Assembly (NCBI GenBank): GCA_963585895.1
Contig: OY757904.1
Coordinates: forward strand, 84,714,336-84,778,335
Source of the DNA: Sepioteuthis lessoniana
Lineage: Eukaryota; Mollusca; Cephalopoda; Myopsida; Loliginidae
Reading direction: 5' to 3'
Length of the DNA stretch: 64,000 nucleotides
Made by a program: the position numbers and the translations under genes. The notes beneath the pieces were generated by a model that did not search any database, was not told the origin of the DNA, and was given only the letters and a program-made list of their open reading frames with translations. Positions 23,198-34,741 of the stretch are shown here, piece after piece; position 1 is the stretch's first letter; each line of letters begins with the position of its first letter.

Positions 23198-26100
23198 GTA
23201 AGTTTTAACCTTTTGGAATTTATGATTTTGTATTTTGGCAAGAATTACTGAAAATTTTTTAAGTTTGTAAATAATAGACTCATTTTAGGGGCCACATTGG
23301 TATAGTTCAGTAGTTCTTAACCTTTTTTATTCCTTTTTTATGTTGCTAACTAAATGTATGAAGAAAAAGCTTGATGGCAATTGCACAAGCAATATTGAAC
23401 AAGTCCTGGAGGCAGCACCCCACCAAGCAGCAGCTGTACAGGCGAAAACTATCCAAGTTAGATGAACCAGGCATGCGAGACACTGCTGGAGAAGTAGGGA
23501 CGAACTCATAAGTGATGTACTCCTGTGGACCCCTTCACATGGACGAGCTAAGGCAGGATGACCATCTAGAACCTACATACACCAGCTCTGTGCCGATACA
23601 GGATGTAGCCTTGAAGACTTGCCAAAAGCGATGGATGATTGAGAAAGGTGGCAGAATGGGTTCAGAGATATCCGTGCTTATGGCGTGATATGATGAGGAT
23701 TTTCTGTTAAATTGTTTCATTAATTTCCAAAAAAATAGCATTCATTGAACTTAGTTTTTTTGTTTTTTTATTGTACTCTAAAATACCCCTAAAAATATTG
23801 CCAGTTACAGGAGTACATGTTTCTGATACTCTTTTATAGTTACCTTAAATGAAAAAATGGAACAAGGCAGTGGTGTCAGTAGATAAAACCTGTGACTTTG
23901 GTTTCTCAATTTGTTTTCTCAGACTTATATTTATATATCAATATAAGAAATCATAAATATACTAATTATTTATATTTGTTTTAAAAAATTGATTTTTCAT
24001 TGTTTTTAATTAAAAAGTAGTATATTTTTCTTTTGTATTCTGTTCAGTAATGACAGCTATTTTTCATTAAACCATCTCAATTAGATTATTATTTTAGAGC
24101 ACCCTGTGGGCTGGGGCTGTAGAATATGCCGACTGCACCCCTGCAGAGGAGCACCCCTGCCCCCCATGAGGTTACTTGTTGGCCATGGATGATGACCCGT
24201 AATGCTTAAGGACGGGTTCCTGGTGGCTGAGCAGTCCATGACCTGGCAGCTAAAGAGGTCATGTGACTTGCAACGCTCCACTTTGACCCTTACTGGGCTA
24301 GACAGGCGGTCGGAGAGGCCCGATCCGATCAATCGGCAGGTCATGTCAGCTCTCTTTCAGATTTTAAAAAAAATCTGAATTAGAGGTTAATGGCTGTAGG
24401 GTCAATCATGCTGAGGAAAGACCTATACTCCTTTCTGTCCCTGGGTAAGTAATTATCTTGGGAATGAAAACCCAGGGACAAAATTAAAACTGTCTACCAT
24501 CAGCATAAGTATACTGGCTATGTAGCCCTGATGTTACTAGGCAAATGGGTTTCCCCCTAGGCACATCCCCATGAGGGGCTTTGTAGTGGGTGGGGAGTAT
24601 AACCAATGAAACTTCTTTATGGAGCTCGAAAATATAACCCCAGCAAAAACCAAAATAAAAACAACCTTACATAGAGTCGGACAACTCCAACGAAGAAAAA
24701 ATACAGCCTGAACCTCCGTTCCCAAAATTCATCATATTAGAGTCACTTAAAGATACCCCATTAACAAAACTATCTCCATTCCTTATACAGAAGATAATAT
24801 CTACAAATACCAGTCCAAAAACAGTTAAAAATTAAGAAATGGCACAATAATGATTGAAACTGAAAATAAAAAAAGACACAAACTTTTTACTAAATATGAA
24901 AATATTCCACAACTTAAGAATTAAAACATACCCACATAAAACGCTAAATTTCTCTAAAGGAGTCATAAGAAACAAAGAATTCTCCCAGTGTTGAAGGGAA
25001 ATATTAGCCAAACTAAAAAAACTAAGGTGTAACTGATATAAAAAGAATTACCATCAAAAAAGAAAACCAAACGATACAAACACTTATATATTAACCTTCA
25101 ACTCATCTACAACTCCCAAAGAAATAAAGATTGGCTGCATTAATGAAAAAATTGAACAATACATACCAAACCCACTCCGATGTTTTAAATGCCAAAAATT
25201 TGGCCACCATGGAAGTGTATACAATGGACACACTATATGTGGTAAATGTGGAGAGAGAGAACCGAACCATACCACCATCGACTGTAATCTCAACAACAGA
25301 TGTGCCAACTGCAGTGAAGACCATCCATCCTATACCAGATCATGCCCACGAGTCTGGAAAAAAGAAAAAGAAATCTTAATTATAAAACACCAGAAACTTT
25401 CCCTATCCAGAAGCCCGAAAAATAGTTGAAGGCTACATAAAAAACAAAACTTATTCCCAAATCTCCCAAAACAACCCAAAATCAGAGAGTAAAAAAGGAT
25501 AAAACTACCAAGAACTAATCTCCAAACTACTCCAACTAGGACCTCAAGACTGGCCGAAATTCATACAAGAAATAAAACTCATACTCTTAAAACTCTCCTC
25601 CAACAGTACAAACCCTAAGCCTATGACTAAACATAACCTGGAAAAAGCATTAAAATACATTGAAACAAATCCCTCTAAGCAACCTCCAAGTGAAGAAATA
25701 AGAACCATCTCTCCACACAAAACCCCAATAAAAACCAACCAAACCCTAAAAACCTGACTAAAGAATTTACTTTAAGTAGTCCAAATACACAGAATAGAAC
25801 CACATCACTCACCGAAACAGAAGAAAACCAAATGGAAAACAAGACCATAACTAAACCATTAAATAAAACCTACCTTATAGAAAATGCAAACCAAAAAGAA
25901 CCAAATCAAGCCAACAATCTACCTCCAAAAACAGAACTAAAAGCAAAATAAAATCTTCCCCAGGAAAAATGAAACAATTTGAAAATTACAAGAATATAAC
26001 TGAAAGTACCACCCAACACTCTTGGATAGGATGGAGACCCAAGACACTATACCCACCAACCATAACCAGCCCACAAACCAAACATGACTCACAAAATATC

Positions 26101-29100
26101 TCCCTGACAAGGAATTACAATGGGACCAAAACAAACTTACAAAACAAATAAAATCATACAGTGGAACATCAGAGGCATAAAAGCCAACCTTGATGAATTA
26201 ACGCTCATCATTAAAAACTTATGCCCATGTGTTATATGCCTCCAAGAAACTTTTTTGAAAGAAAATGACAAATTAAATATAAGGCAACACACTATATATA
26301 ATCAAATAAATAAACACAAGAAGAGCATCAGGAGGTACATCTGTCATCGTAAACAATACACTACCTCAAAGCCAAATAAACTTAAACACAAACCTACAGG
26401 CAGTATCAGTAACTCTACACAAAACAATCAGCATATGCTCACTATACATACCCCCCAATAGCATTGGTGGTGTAAAAAAAAAAAAAAAAAAAAAAAAAAG
26501 GCGCCTTTGGTGGTGTAATGGTTAGCAAGCTCGACTAGCAAACCTACACGAGTGAGTTCGAGTCTCATTGGGTGCCCCTTTCATATGGCCTTGTGCCACA
26601 TCTAAGCAAAAAGCTTAGTAAATTACCATACCCCCAATAGCAATATAATTGAACTAGAATTTGAAGATTTAATACAACTCCCCAAACCTTTCATACTCAT
26701 GGAAGATTTTAATAGCCATAACCAAATATGGGGCAGTAGAGATACAAATGAAAGAGGCTGTACAATAGAAAACTTCATGAACAAAAACAATCTATGCCTT
26801 CTAAATAATAAATCCTCCACCTACCTTCATCCACCAACAGGTACACACTCAGTAATAGATCTGACCTTAAGTGACCCTACAATTTATTTAGACTATAATT
26901 GGAAAACCAACGAGGATAACTGCAGAAGTGACCACTATCCAATCATACTAGAAAAACTTGAACCTGAACTAGAAGAAAAAATACCACACTGGAACCTACA
27001 AAAGGCTAAATGGGAACATTTTAAAAGACTGCCATGTCAATCTAAATCCAAAAGCCAATATAAACCAAGAAGACCACAACACCTATTTCACAAAAACACT
27101 CCTATCGCAGAGAAATGTATACCAAAATCATCCATTCAACTGAAATTCAATAAACCTTGGTATAATAATGAGTGCAAAAGAGCAGTAAGAACGCGCCATG
27201 CCACACTCAGAAAATTCGAGACAAACCCAACGAAAGAGAATCTTGAATTCTTTAAAAATTGCAGTGCCAGAAGCAAAACGAGAAACTTCAAAAAACTTCA
27301 CATCAAAAATAAACACCAGCACAAAAACCAAAACAGTGTGGAATATGATTTTAAAAAATATCCGGTAAGAATAACAGCACCCCCTTGAAACACCTTATAA
27401 AAAAAAGAACAAACTAAAACAACAAACAAAAAAGACATAGCAAACCTCCTAGCCGAAACCTTTTCCCAAAACTCTTCATCCAAAAACCTCAATCAAAAAT
27501 TTTTAAGCAACAAATTGAAAGAAGAAAAATAAACTTTCACTCCAATAATACAGAAAGCTACTACCAGCCATTTACCATGACAGAACTAAAAACCTCTTTA
27601 AGAAAATCCCTTAACACAACTCCTGGACCAGATGAAATGCCATATGAATTCTTAAAACAATTACCTAAAATTTCACTCCAATATTTACTCCAAATCTTCA
27701 ACAACATTTGGCACAGTGGGAACATCCCTAATTCCTGAAAACAAGCTACAATAATACCAATACGAAAATCTGCAAAAGATACTATAAATCCAACAAATTA
27801 CCGACCAATAGCTTTAACTAGTTGTATCTGTAAAACTCTTGAACGAATGATTAACAACAGACTAATATGGTTTCTTGAGAAAAATAAGTTAATCACAAAC
27901 CTTCAGACAGGCTTTAGAAAAGCAAGAAGCACAATTGATACCTTATCCACTTGGAAACCCTCAGAAGAGAGGCTTTTGCCAAAAAAGAACATATGACGGC
28001 CGTATTTTTTTATATAGAAAAGGCCTATGATACCACGTGGAAATATGGGATAATCAAAGACTTGAAAAATATGGGATTGAAAGGTAAGCTTCCAATTTTT
28101 ATAAAAAAAACAACTTCTTAAGCAATAGAAAATTCCAAGTATGGATCAGCACAACTCTCTCAGAACTACAAGAACAAGAAATGGGAGTGCCACAAGGTAG
28201 TATCCTGTCTGTGACCTTATTCAACATAAAAATAAGTAACCTTGTGAAATACTTAAATTTGGGAGTCGAAGGCTCACTATATGTTCATGACTTTCTAATC
28301 TGTTGCAAATCAAAATATATCAGAACAATAGAATGTCAACTCCAACAATGTCTAAATAAAATAAACGACTGGACCCTTAAAAATGGTTTTAAATTCTCCA
28401 AAAACAAAACACAATGTATACATTTCTCCAACCTCCACAAAATGCATAACAACCCTGTTCTTAAACTAGATTCAACTGAAATCCCTATTTTTGAAGAACA
28501 CAAATTTCTAAGAATTATCTTTGACCAAAAATTAACATTCAAACCCCACATCAAATACTTAAGATCAAAGTATAATAAAGTAATCCAACTCCTTAGAGTA
28601 ATAGCACACAGAGACTGGGGTGCAGATTTAAAAACTCTATTAAAACTCTACCGAGCATTAATACAATCCCAACTTGACTATGGCACATTCATCTATGGAT
28701 CAGCTAGAAAATCCTATTTAAAATAATTAAATACTATACACCGTCAAGGACTGAAATTGGCACTAGGAGCCTACAAAACCTCTCCTATAAAAAGCTTGTA
28801 CACCGAGGCGAATGAACCTCCACTATCAATTAGAAGACAAAAACTGGCATCATGTCCTTCAAACCCTGCTCACAATGTCCCCTATTGCCCACAAAATAAA
28901 AGCAAACTCCATCAAACCTTTTAGACTCCGAATAGAAAATCTCATCACCGAAATACCAATTGATAAAACACAAATACTTAAATCCACCACCTTAAAAACC
29001 CCACCCAGGTTATTGAAACAAAAACAAAAATATCACTAAATCTAACAAAATATCATAAAGAAAACACACACCCTACTATCTTCCATGAAGAATTCCTTCA

Positions 29101-32100
29101 CCTCAAAAATAACTGCCCTAATTATATCTATTTATACAGACGGTTCCAAAAATGGAAACAAAGTATCATGTGCTGCCATCCAACATAATACCAAGATAAC
29201 AAAATGACTTCCTAGCAGCACTTCTATCTACAGTGCAGAAGCTAAAGCCATAGATCTTGCACTCAACATTATAACAAACAGAATCCTCCAAATTCATAAT
29301 TTTTCTGACTCTTTATCAGTCTTAACATCCCTAAAAAAAAAAAAAACCTGGATAATCCCCTAACCATGCAACTATTGAATAGACTAGAAATCCTATCAAA
29401 AACCAAAGAGATAGTGCTATGCTGGATTCCAAGCCACATTGGAATCAAAAGGAATGACCAAGCTGACTCAGCAGCCAAGACAGCCTGGAAGACAAATGCT
29501 TTCAGATTCTATATACTGACTTAAAAATAGACATAAAAAACTTAACCCAAAACAAATGGCAATTAAGATGGAACAGTACCCCACACAAACTCCAGACTAT
29601 AAAAGCCGAAATAGGAGAATGGAAGGAAGGATACAGAAAATTCTGCAGGGAAGAGATTATCCTATCGCATCTACATATCGGACTCCAGACATCACCCACT
29701 CATATCTACTCAAACAAGAACAACCACCATGATGTGTGGGATGTCACACTTCATATTTCAGTAAAACACCTATTGATAGATTGCACGACCTAACACCAAA
29801 AAGACAATATTTCTACACTGTAAACAATATGAAAGAACTATTTGAACATGTCAAAGTAGACAAAATACTAGCATTTCTAAAAGCAGTTGGTCTATATAAA
29901 AGAATTTAAATGTACATGATGCAAACACTAGATAACCAAACCAACAGAAATTGGCATTAAATAACCTGAAAAAGGGTTGATATGCCATAAAACAAAACAA
30001 TCAATCAATCACTCATTACTTTAGATAATAATCTTTTTTTTCTACAAATGTAAACATTGACTCTCCAACGTTTCAAGTTTATGTTGAAATTAATGAAAGT
30101 TTGTTTTTCTTTTTTATGCAGGAATTTGAACTTTACTTTCTAACAAAAACAAGAAGCAGTTTCAGAATGAAAAATTTTGAAATTACATTTTAAAATAGGA
30201 TGCTGAAAATAATGATTAGATGAATCTACTGGAAAGTTAATCAAATTATTAACTATAAAATAGAAAATGAATCCAAATATTCTCCCTCCAGCTATGGGTA
30301 AATAGTAGGGCAGACTAGGTTCTTCAGCCTTGGTGAGGCAACTAGTCTAGGAGAAGGAAAACTCTGAATTCAAACCTGTTAAACTCCGCTTAAAAATTGA
30401 CCTTGTGTCATATCCTGCCCGAGCGAAGGGGTTGGTAAATAGGATAAAATATAAAATTTTACCATTTATATTACAATTTGAATTTATTAGGACATAGAAT
30501 TTGTACATTTTTATTGACTCTGAATCTTGACCCTAAAATTTCTTCACTGCTCTGACATAACATTATCTAAAATTTTTTACTGCCTGTTTTGGGACTAAAA
30601 AAAGTTGCATATTTCTAATTCTTGTCATTCAAATCTTGGGTGCCCAGTCAGGTGGGGCTGTAGAATACACTGACTGCACCTCTGCAGAGGGGTAAGACCC
30701 CCCCCCCCTTAACGAGTGTCCTAGATATGACACTAAACAATCTGATGGTGAGGTTCCAGCAGTGCTGGAGCTTTGGGGAATGCGGAGTACCCCTTCATTG
30801 CCATCGCTCCCAGGTCCACTCTGGCCCAGAGTGGTAGCACCTGATAGGGCCCTATCTATGGGTTAAATAGAACTAACAACATACTTATGCTAAAATGAAT
30901 TGAGTAAACTGAATAGTTTAAAATAGAAACGTTTTTGACAATTAAACCGTACTTACACTTAAACTGCGTGCTTATGCTTAACTGAATTATTTGAAATAGA
31001 ACTGTTTTTCGACATTAAAACTGTATTTACACTTAACTGAATTATTACATATAACTACTTAAATAGTTTGAAATGGAAATGTTTTTGACAATTAAACTGT
31101 GTACTTATGCTAAACTGAACTGTTTTCAATAGAACAGATTATTTACATAAAAATGGATTTGGTGTTAAATAACCTACAAAGGTTGATATGCCATAAAACC
31201 AAACGAACAAACAAACAAATCAAATCTTGGGAAAATGGCAGGATATTGAATGTTGCTTTTCAGGGTATGTAGGCCCTTAGGAGATTAATGCAATACAATA
31301 TTCCTAATTTCTTAAGCTTGAGAAATATCTCAAAGAAACTTGGTGAATCCATCTCATGATTGTTTGATTCTCCCTTTTTGAAACTACTTAGATATAATTA
31401 CCCTAGTTGCTGTGTGATGTTTTCATCAACATGATTCTTACTTTGACAATTTCACAAATGTGGGAATGTTTTAATTTTAAACAAAAAATAGTGTGATTAT
31501 ACTGAATGTATAACACTAATTTCATGAAAGCATCATTTCTATAACAAGCTGCATTTAGTTATTTTGTTGTGTTGTGTTTTTTTTTTTAAATTTGAGAATT
31601 TCTTTATGTATTTTGATATAAGATATGTACTGTAATTATCAACTTGTTAGATTTTTTTTCCCCCTCGTGTACTAAGAGAAATATGGCTCATAATCCATTC
31701 CTGTTTGATCTTTAGGTTTGTGAAACTGATAAAAGACTGGATATTTAGAATATCTTAAAAGAGTTAAATAATTCTACCATTTACTATTTTGTACCTCCTT
31801 TGTGCAAGGTACAGTACTTGTTTGCATTCCACAGTTAAAAAATGCACAAGATATCTGATAATTCATCTGAAGATTGAGAATCAATTTACTTTTTGCTTTT
31901 TATTGAGCAGATCTTTGAAATTATAGCAGTTTGTTAAATTGTAATGTAACATCAAAAAATTTTCAAGAATATGGTTATTATTGATGACAACTTAATATTT
32001 TGCTTTAGGATGAGAGAGATCGTAAAAGATTGGAGACTATGGAACGGAAGCAGCAGTTAAAGCAACTGCATGATGAAGAGATGAACAGCTTAAAAGGCAA

Positions 32101-34037
32101 GAACTCTACAGCTACTACCAAGATTACTCGTAGTCAAATTGAGAACAACATACAAGCTCAGGCTAACTGTGAGTATTTTTATATTTTGACAAAATCTTTA
32201 TACATAATTTTTTTCTATGTAAAATTTATTTCTTCATATAAATCGGAACTATACTTCTTCATACAATTGACTAATTCTACTAATTGTAAAATTTATTTCT
32301 TCATATAAATTGGAACTATACTTCTTCATACAATTGACTAATTCTACTTGGTATTGGATATAATAGATATTAGCCCAAAGTTACCAAAATATGTCATGTG
32401 AATAATATAAATTGATAATTGCTCAGTTAGGAAAAATTGCTGAAAAAGAAAAAATTATGCATAGAAACAGCTGTTTAGTTTCCTCTGAGTGTGTGTGTAT
32501 GTATGTGTATATATATAAAACACACATTCAATTTTACATTATATAAAACTAAACATTGCCAAAAAATTATTTAAAAAAACAATTATTAAACTAATTCTCT
32601 GAATTAAAATATAAATAATTCTTTTTTGTGTCTTGCATTAAATTCATTTGTAGTTAAATCTAAGAATTTTGCAATTTTCAAAAAAATAAACCAATAACCA
32701 ATCTGAAAATAAAACTAGGATTTTTTTTTGTTTTATTGCTTGCAATATTTCATAAATTCATTAATTACTTAATTTCGGATATAATTTTGGTGTTAATTTT
32801 AATGTATTTGAAACTTTTTTGATTTGTTTAAATGTTTTCATTTTGATTGAGGTGTGTAATATCTGTAAGTCTTACTTAAGCAGTGCCATTTTTATGAATT
32901 AAATATTTCTGATAGTATGATAAACATTTAAAAGTTTATAAAAAATAATTGATATGAACACAGGTTATTGATCTTTTTCATTAGTTTACTAGATAGAAAG
33001 TATACTTAAAAATTGATTTCTATCTAGAATTCTTTTAAAATTTCTTTTCTATTTATAGTTTTCTGTCTACTAGATATTTTTTGCAAAATTAATGGCACAG
33101 TGTTAATATTTTTTTTTTATTAACCTTTCTCCCGAGTGTATTTTTTCACTGTCATCTTGAAAATATTTTCTTAATTGAAACTAGTTGTATTTGATAATTT
33201 TTTTCTATTCAATTTTAGTGCCTAAAAAGAAAGAAGCATCTCCTGATATGATTCCTCTAGAAGAGAATGTGAATAGACTTATTCCAGATGGCTTGGAAGC
33301 TAGAACTGTAGATGAAGCACTCTCTCTACTTAGGTAGAATTTTATTGTCATTCTAACACTGAATTTTGATTTGCCATTTAATATTATTTATTCAATATTT
33401 CATACAAAAATTAATATTGAGCTGAAAGTGATTTTGTTTAAAACTGATTAGTTGCCATAATAAATTTGTTACTATTGCCAAACAAAATTGCTGATCAGAA
33501 CTATGTGATGACAATTATTGAAATAGCAGAAATTCTATTCTTTACAATAAAATAATGTTTCAGCCAATTCATTCATCAATCCTCATTAGGTAGATCATCG
33601 AAAGTAGTTGCTATGTTGTCTGAATAATATTTTATGTGCTAAACAAATAAAAGTTAAGTTTTTGTTTCTATTAAAAATTTTATCCAAATGAAATTACTTT
33701 TCAACCCTATGTTGTGTATTACATATAGGTACTTTTATATAAATATTTGATTTTCAACTAAATAAACTCTATTGTTTGAAAATGTACATTAAAATGTTTT
33801 TTATTCCTTTTGTTTACCATCAAATTATTTCGTTATTATAGTGTCAAAGAACCTGAAGTGGATAAGCATCCTGAAAAGAGGATGAAAGCTGCTTACAATA
33901 AATATGAAGAGGAACGCTTACCACAACTGAAGCAAGAAAATCCCAACATGCGTCTCTCACAGCTGAAACACATGTTGAAAAAGGAATGGATGAAGTCTCC
34001 TGAAAATCCAATGAACCAGCGTCTAGGCTTAATGTAG
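23039..34037 (+). CDS. CCDC124: CCDC124 orthologue (ribosome-associated Lso2/CCDC124 family)
   Basis: Four coding exons, 23039-23197, 32009-32168, 33219-33333 and 33842-34037, sum to 630 nt, giving 209 aa plus stop. All introns are GT/AG and the phases join without a break. The N-terminus MPKKFQGENS is near-identical to animal CCDC124. The next part is a Lys/Glu/Arg-rich coiled coil, followed by PLEENVNR and a C-terminal signature, QENPNMRLSQLKHMLKKEW then SPENPMNQR. Human CCDC124 is 223 aa, so the length fits. The family binds vacant 80S ribosomes and aids dormancy and recovery of translation. The start is the first ATG after the acceptor and begins the conserved N-terminus. Intron 2 is 8.8 kb and mostly LINE; introns 3 and 4 are small. 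No defect seen; this is an intact host gene. Confidence 0.95.
23355..23705 (+). pseudogene. Non-LTR retrotransposon, extreme 3' coding fragment
   Basis: Plus-strand traces of a LINE C-terminus: KKLDGNCT, then TRHARHCWRSRDELISDVLL, WTPSHGRAKAG, RTYIHQLCADTGCSLEDLPK and a final DIRAYGVI before a stop. There are frame changes and a CGA-to-TGA stop in the last block. The fragment at 53745-54040 is from the same family. The clade cannot be fixed because the reverse transcriptase is absent. It lies in intron 2 of CCDC124, about 160 nt after the donor. Confidence 0.6.
24690..25950 (+). pseudogene. ORF1 (gag-like, CCHC) of the Nimb/I-like LINE
   Basis: RNA-binding protein remnant. Recognisable N-terminal traces include LESLKDTPLTKLSPFLIQK (about 24740). 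The knuckle cluster follows at about 25160-25350: CFKCQKFGHH, ICGKCGEREPNHTTIDC and CANCSEDHPSYTRSC. The first knuckle has lost its last Cys (Tyr in its place). Stops and frame changes are frequent, especially after 25430. The A-rich, Asn/Lys/Thr-rich tail is typical of this family. Confidence 0.65.
26140..29909 (+). pseudogene. ORF2 of the Nimb/I-like LINE: endonuclease, RT, RNase H
   Basis: Endonuclease begins at IIQWNIRGIKANLDEL (about 26150), with CLQETFL and, after the SINE, ILMEDFNSHNQIWGS (Asp-to-Glu at the usual GDFN) and RSDHYPI near the end of that domain. Reverse transcriptase (about 27570-28730) shows NTTPGPDEMPYEFLK, NYRPIALTSCICKTLERMI and MGVPQGSILS. The catalytic YVDD is YVHD (His at 28286-28288). 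RNase H (about 29130-29500) shows YTDGSKNGN, AEAKAIDLAL and WIPSHIGIKRNDQAD. The C-terminus has REEIILSHLHIG and ends FLKAVGLYKRI at 29909. Roughly a dozen or more stops or frame changes. Confidence 0.75.
26464..26626 (+). mobile_element. tRNA-derived SINE with target-site duplication
   Basis: The Pol III promoter is visible: A box TGGTGTAATGG (26511-26521) and B box GAGTTCGAGTCTC (26554-26566), in a tRNA-like head that starts GGCGCCTTTGG at 26500. A tail follows with GGCCTTGTGCCAC. Target-site duplications of about 16 bp (CATACCCCCAATAGCA, with one extra C on the left copy) flank it at 26447-26463 and 26627-26642. A run of 26 A lies inside the 5' end (26474-26499), preceded by a partial copy of the head (TTGGTGGTGTA). 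It was inserted into the endonuclease of the LINE, so it is the younger element. It is not a functional tRNA gene. Confidence 0.8.
30290..30450 (+). repeat. Probable SINE-like repeat
   Basis: A less AT-rich patch with GAAAACTCTGAATTCAAACC, CTTGTGTCATATCCTGCCCG and AGCGAAGGGGTTGGT. GAATTCAAACC resembles a decayed Pol III B box. Its style matches cephalopod SINEs as I recall them, but there is no second copy in this window to confirm it and its ends are uncertain. Confidence 0.35.
30640..31212 (+). repeat. Nimb-derived non-autonomous repeat
   Basis: Complete copy of the family at 17751-18376: head GGGCTGTAGAATACACTGAC, a C run, CAGCAGTGCTGGAGC and CTATCTATGGGTTAAATAG. An AT-rich minisatellite follows (units with AACTGTTTTT and TACTTATGCTAAACTGAA). 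The tail is GTTAAATAACCTACAAAGG, TTGATATGCCATAAAA, then (CAAA)n. It lies in CCDC124 intron 2. Confidence 0.7.
32009..32168 (+). CDS. CCDC124: CCDC124 second coding exon
   Basis: Acceptor TTTGCTTTAG at 32008 and donor ACT|GTGAGT at 32169. Encodes the highly charged coiled-coil part (DERDRKRLETMERKQQLKQL onward) and TKITRSQIENN, matching the family's KVTRAQIE segment. The exon ends with one extra base, which completes Leu with the next exon. Confidence 0.93.
32221..32354. repeat. 67-bp tandem duplication in CCDC124 intron
   Basis: The segment starting AAAATTTATTTCTTCATATA at 32221 recurs at 32288 with one substitution (C to T). Two units at a period of 67 nt, starting about 50 nt after the donor at 32169. 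Near identity implies a recent event. Confidence 0.9.
32355..33218. other. CCDC124 intron, nothing recognised
   Basis: AT-rich intron sequence with a GT-rich patch at about 32485-32512 and no coding or transposon trace. Confidence 0.6.
33219..33333 (+). CDS. CCDC124: CCDC124 third coding exon
   Basis: Acceptor TTCAATTTTAG at 33218 and donor TTAG|GTAGAA at 33334. Encodes LPKKKEASPDMIPLEENVNR and the RTVDEALSLL segment conserved in the family. The exon ends with two bases of a Ser codon. Confidence 0.92.
33842..34037 (+). CDS. CCDC124: CCDC124 last coding exon
   Basis: Acceptor TTATTATAG at 33841; stop TAG at 34035-34037. Encodes the most conserved C-terminal block, with KHPEKRMKAAYNKYEEERLP and PNMRLSQLKHMLKKEW. 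Ends QRLGLM. Confidence 0.94.
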
Positions 34038-34087
34038 TTTTTTGGAACATGGTTAGCAACCAACAATACTGCTATAAATCTAATTTA

Positions 34088-34093
34088 AATAAA
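34088..34093 (+). terminator. CCDC124: Proximal CCDC124 poly(A) signal AATAAA
   Basis: First AATAAA hexamer after the stop codon, 51 nt downstream. It would give a very short 3' UTR. Use cannot be judged from sequence. Confidence 0.4.
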
Positions 34094-34735
34094 GGAGGCA
34101 TCATTTTAGGACTTTTTCCTGTATTATTTAATATTTGGCATTATTTTTCTTTTATTTAACTCTCAGCTGTGTGTGTGTATGTAACAAAAAGAACTTTATA
34201 TTGCCAGTGATAGATTGATTTTTTTTTCTTGTTAAACAGCCACAATGGCAGTCAGAAATAATGAAAAATATTTAGAAATAATGAATGTTGGGCTACATTT
34301 TGAAACATTTCAGTTTTCTCTATATATTCATTCACTGGCACTTCAAAATAAGATTTTAGATGTTTTTATGCTCATGAGTTATTTCATGTTCAATTTTTTG
34401 CTGAATAACTAATGGAATCAAGCCATTAACTGCTATTTAAGCCAATCTAAAGAATTATTTGGTATAGTTTTATATTCAGCTTGAATTTTCACCTTTATTA
34501 TGGAGATGTTTGTTTTCTTTTTGCACTGTTTGCCACTGTTGTACAGTGTGCTGCAGTTGGTAACTATATTAAAAGCAAGTCCTTAATATCTCACATTGAG
34601 ATCAGGAATAAGTTTCCTTTATAACATTACAGGATATAAATGTATCCTTTGCTAAAAGTCTGTGCTTCTTACCTAATGGAAAAATATACTGAGATTTAAT
34701 GTAATTATTCTTTTTATTCAATGTGTAAACAACCA

Positions 34736-34741
34736 AATAAA
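34736..34741 (+). terminator. CCDC124: Distal CCDC124 poly(A) signal AATAAA
   Basis: AATAAA about 700 nt after the stop, in a region without transposon traces. Further AATAAA hexamers occur near 35117 and 35438, so alternative 3' ends are possible. Confidence 0.4.

Larger units (their letters stand above)
24104..29985 (+). mobile_element. Nimb/I-like LINE, nearly full length
   Basis: The element begins near GGGCTGGGGCTGTAGAATAT at 24107, with a 5' region of about 550 nt. ORF1 follows (about 24690-25950), then ORF2 (about 26140-29909) with endonuclease, reverse transcriptase and RNase H. A short 3' region ends GGCATTAAATAACCTG, TTGATATGCCATAAAA and a CAAT-type simple repeat. Endonuclease, RT and RNase H in that order, plus several CCHC motifs in ORF1, point to the I/Nimb superclade; the Nimb call is from memory of the C-terminus. 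Many stops and frame changes and an altered RT active site make it inactive. A SINE is inserted at 26464-26626. It lies in intron 2 of CCDC124 in the same orientation. Confidence 0.75.

Noticed and set aside
26500-26580. tRNA gene
   Set aside because: A and B boxes are present but the cloverleaf is imperfect. The unit has a SINE tail and a target-site duplication, so it is a SINE.
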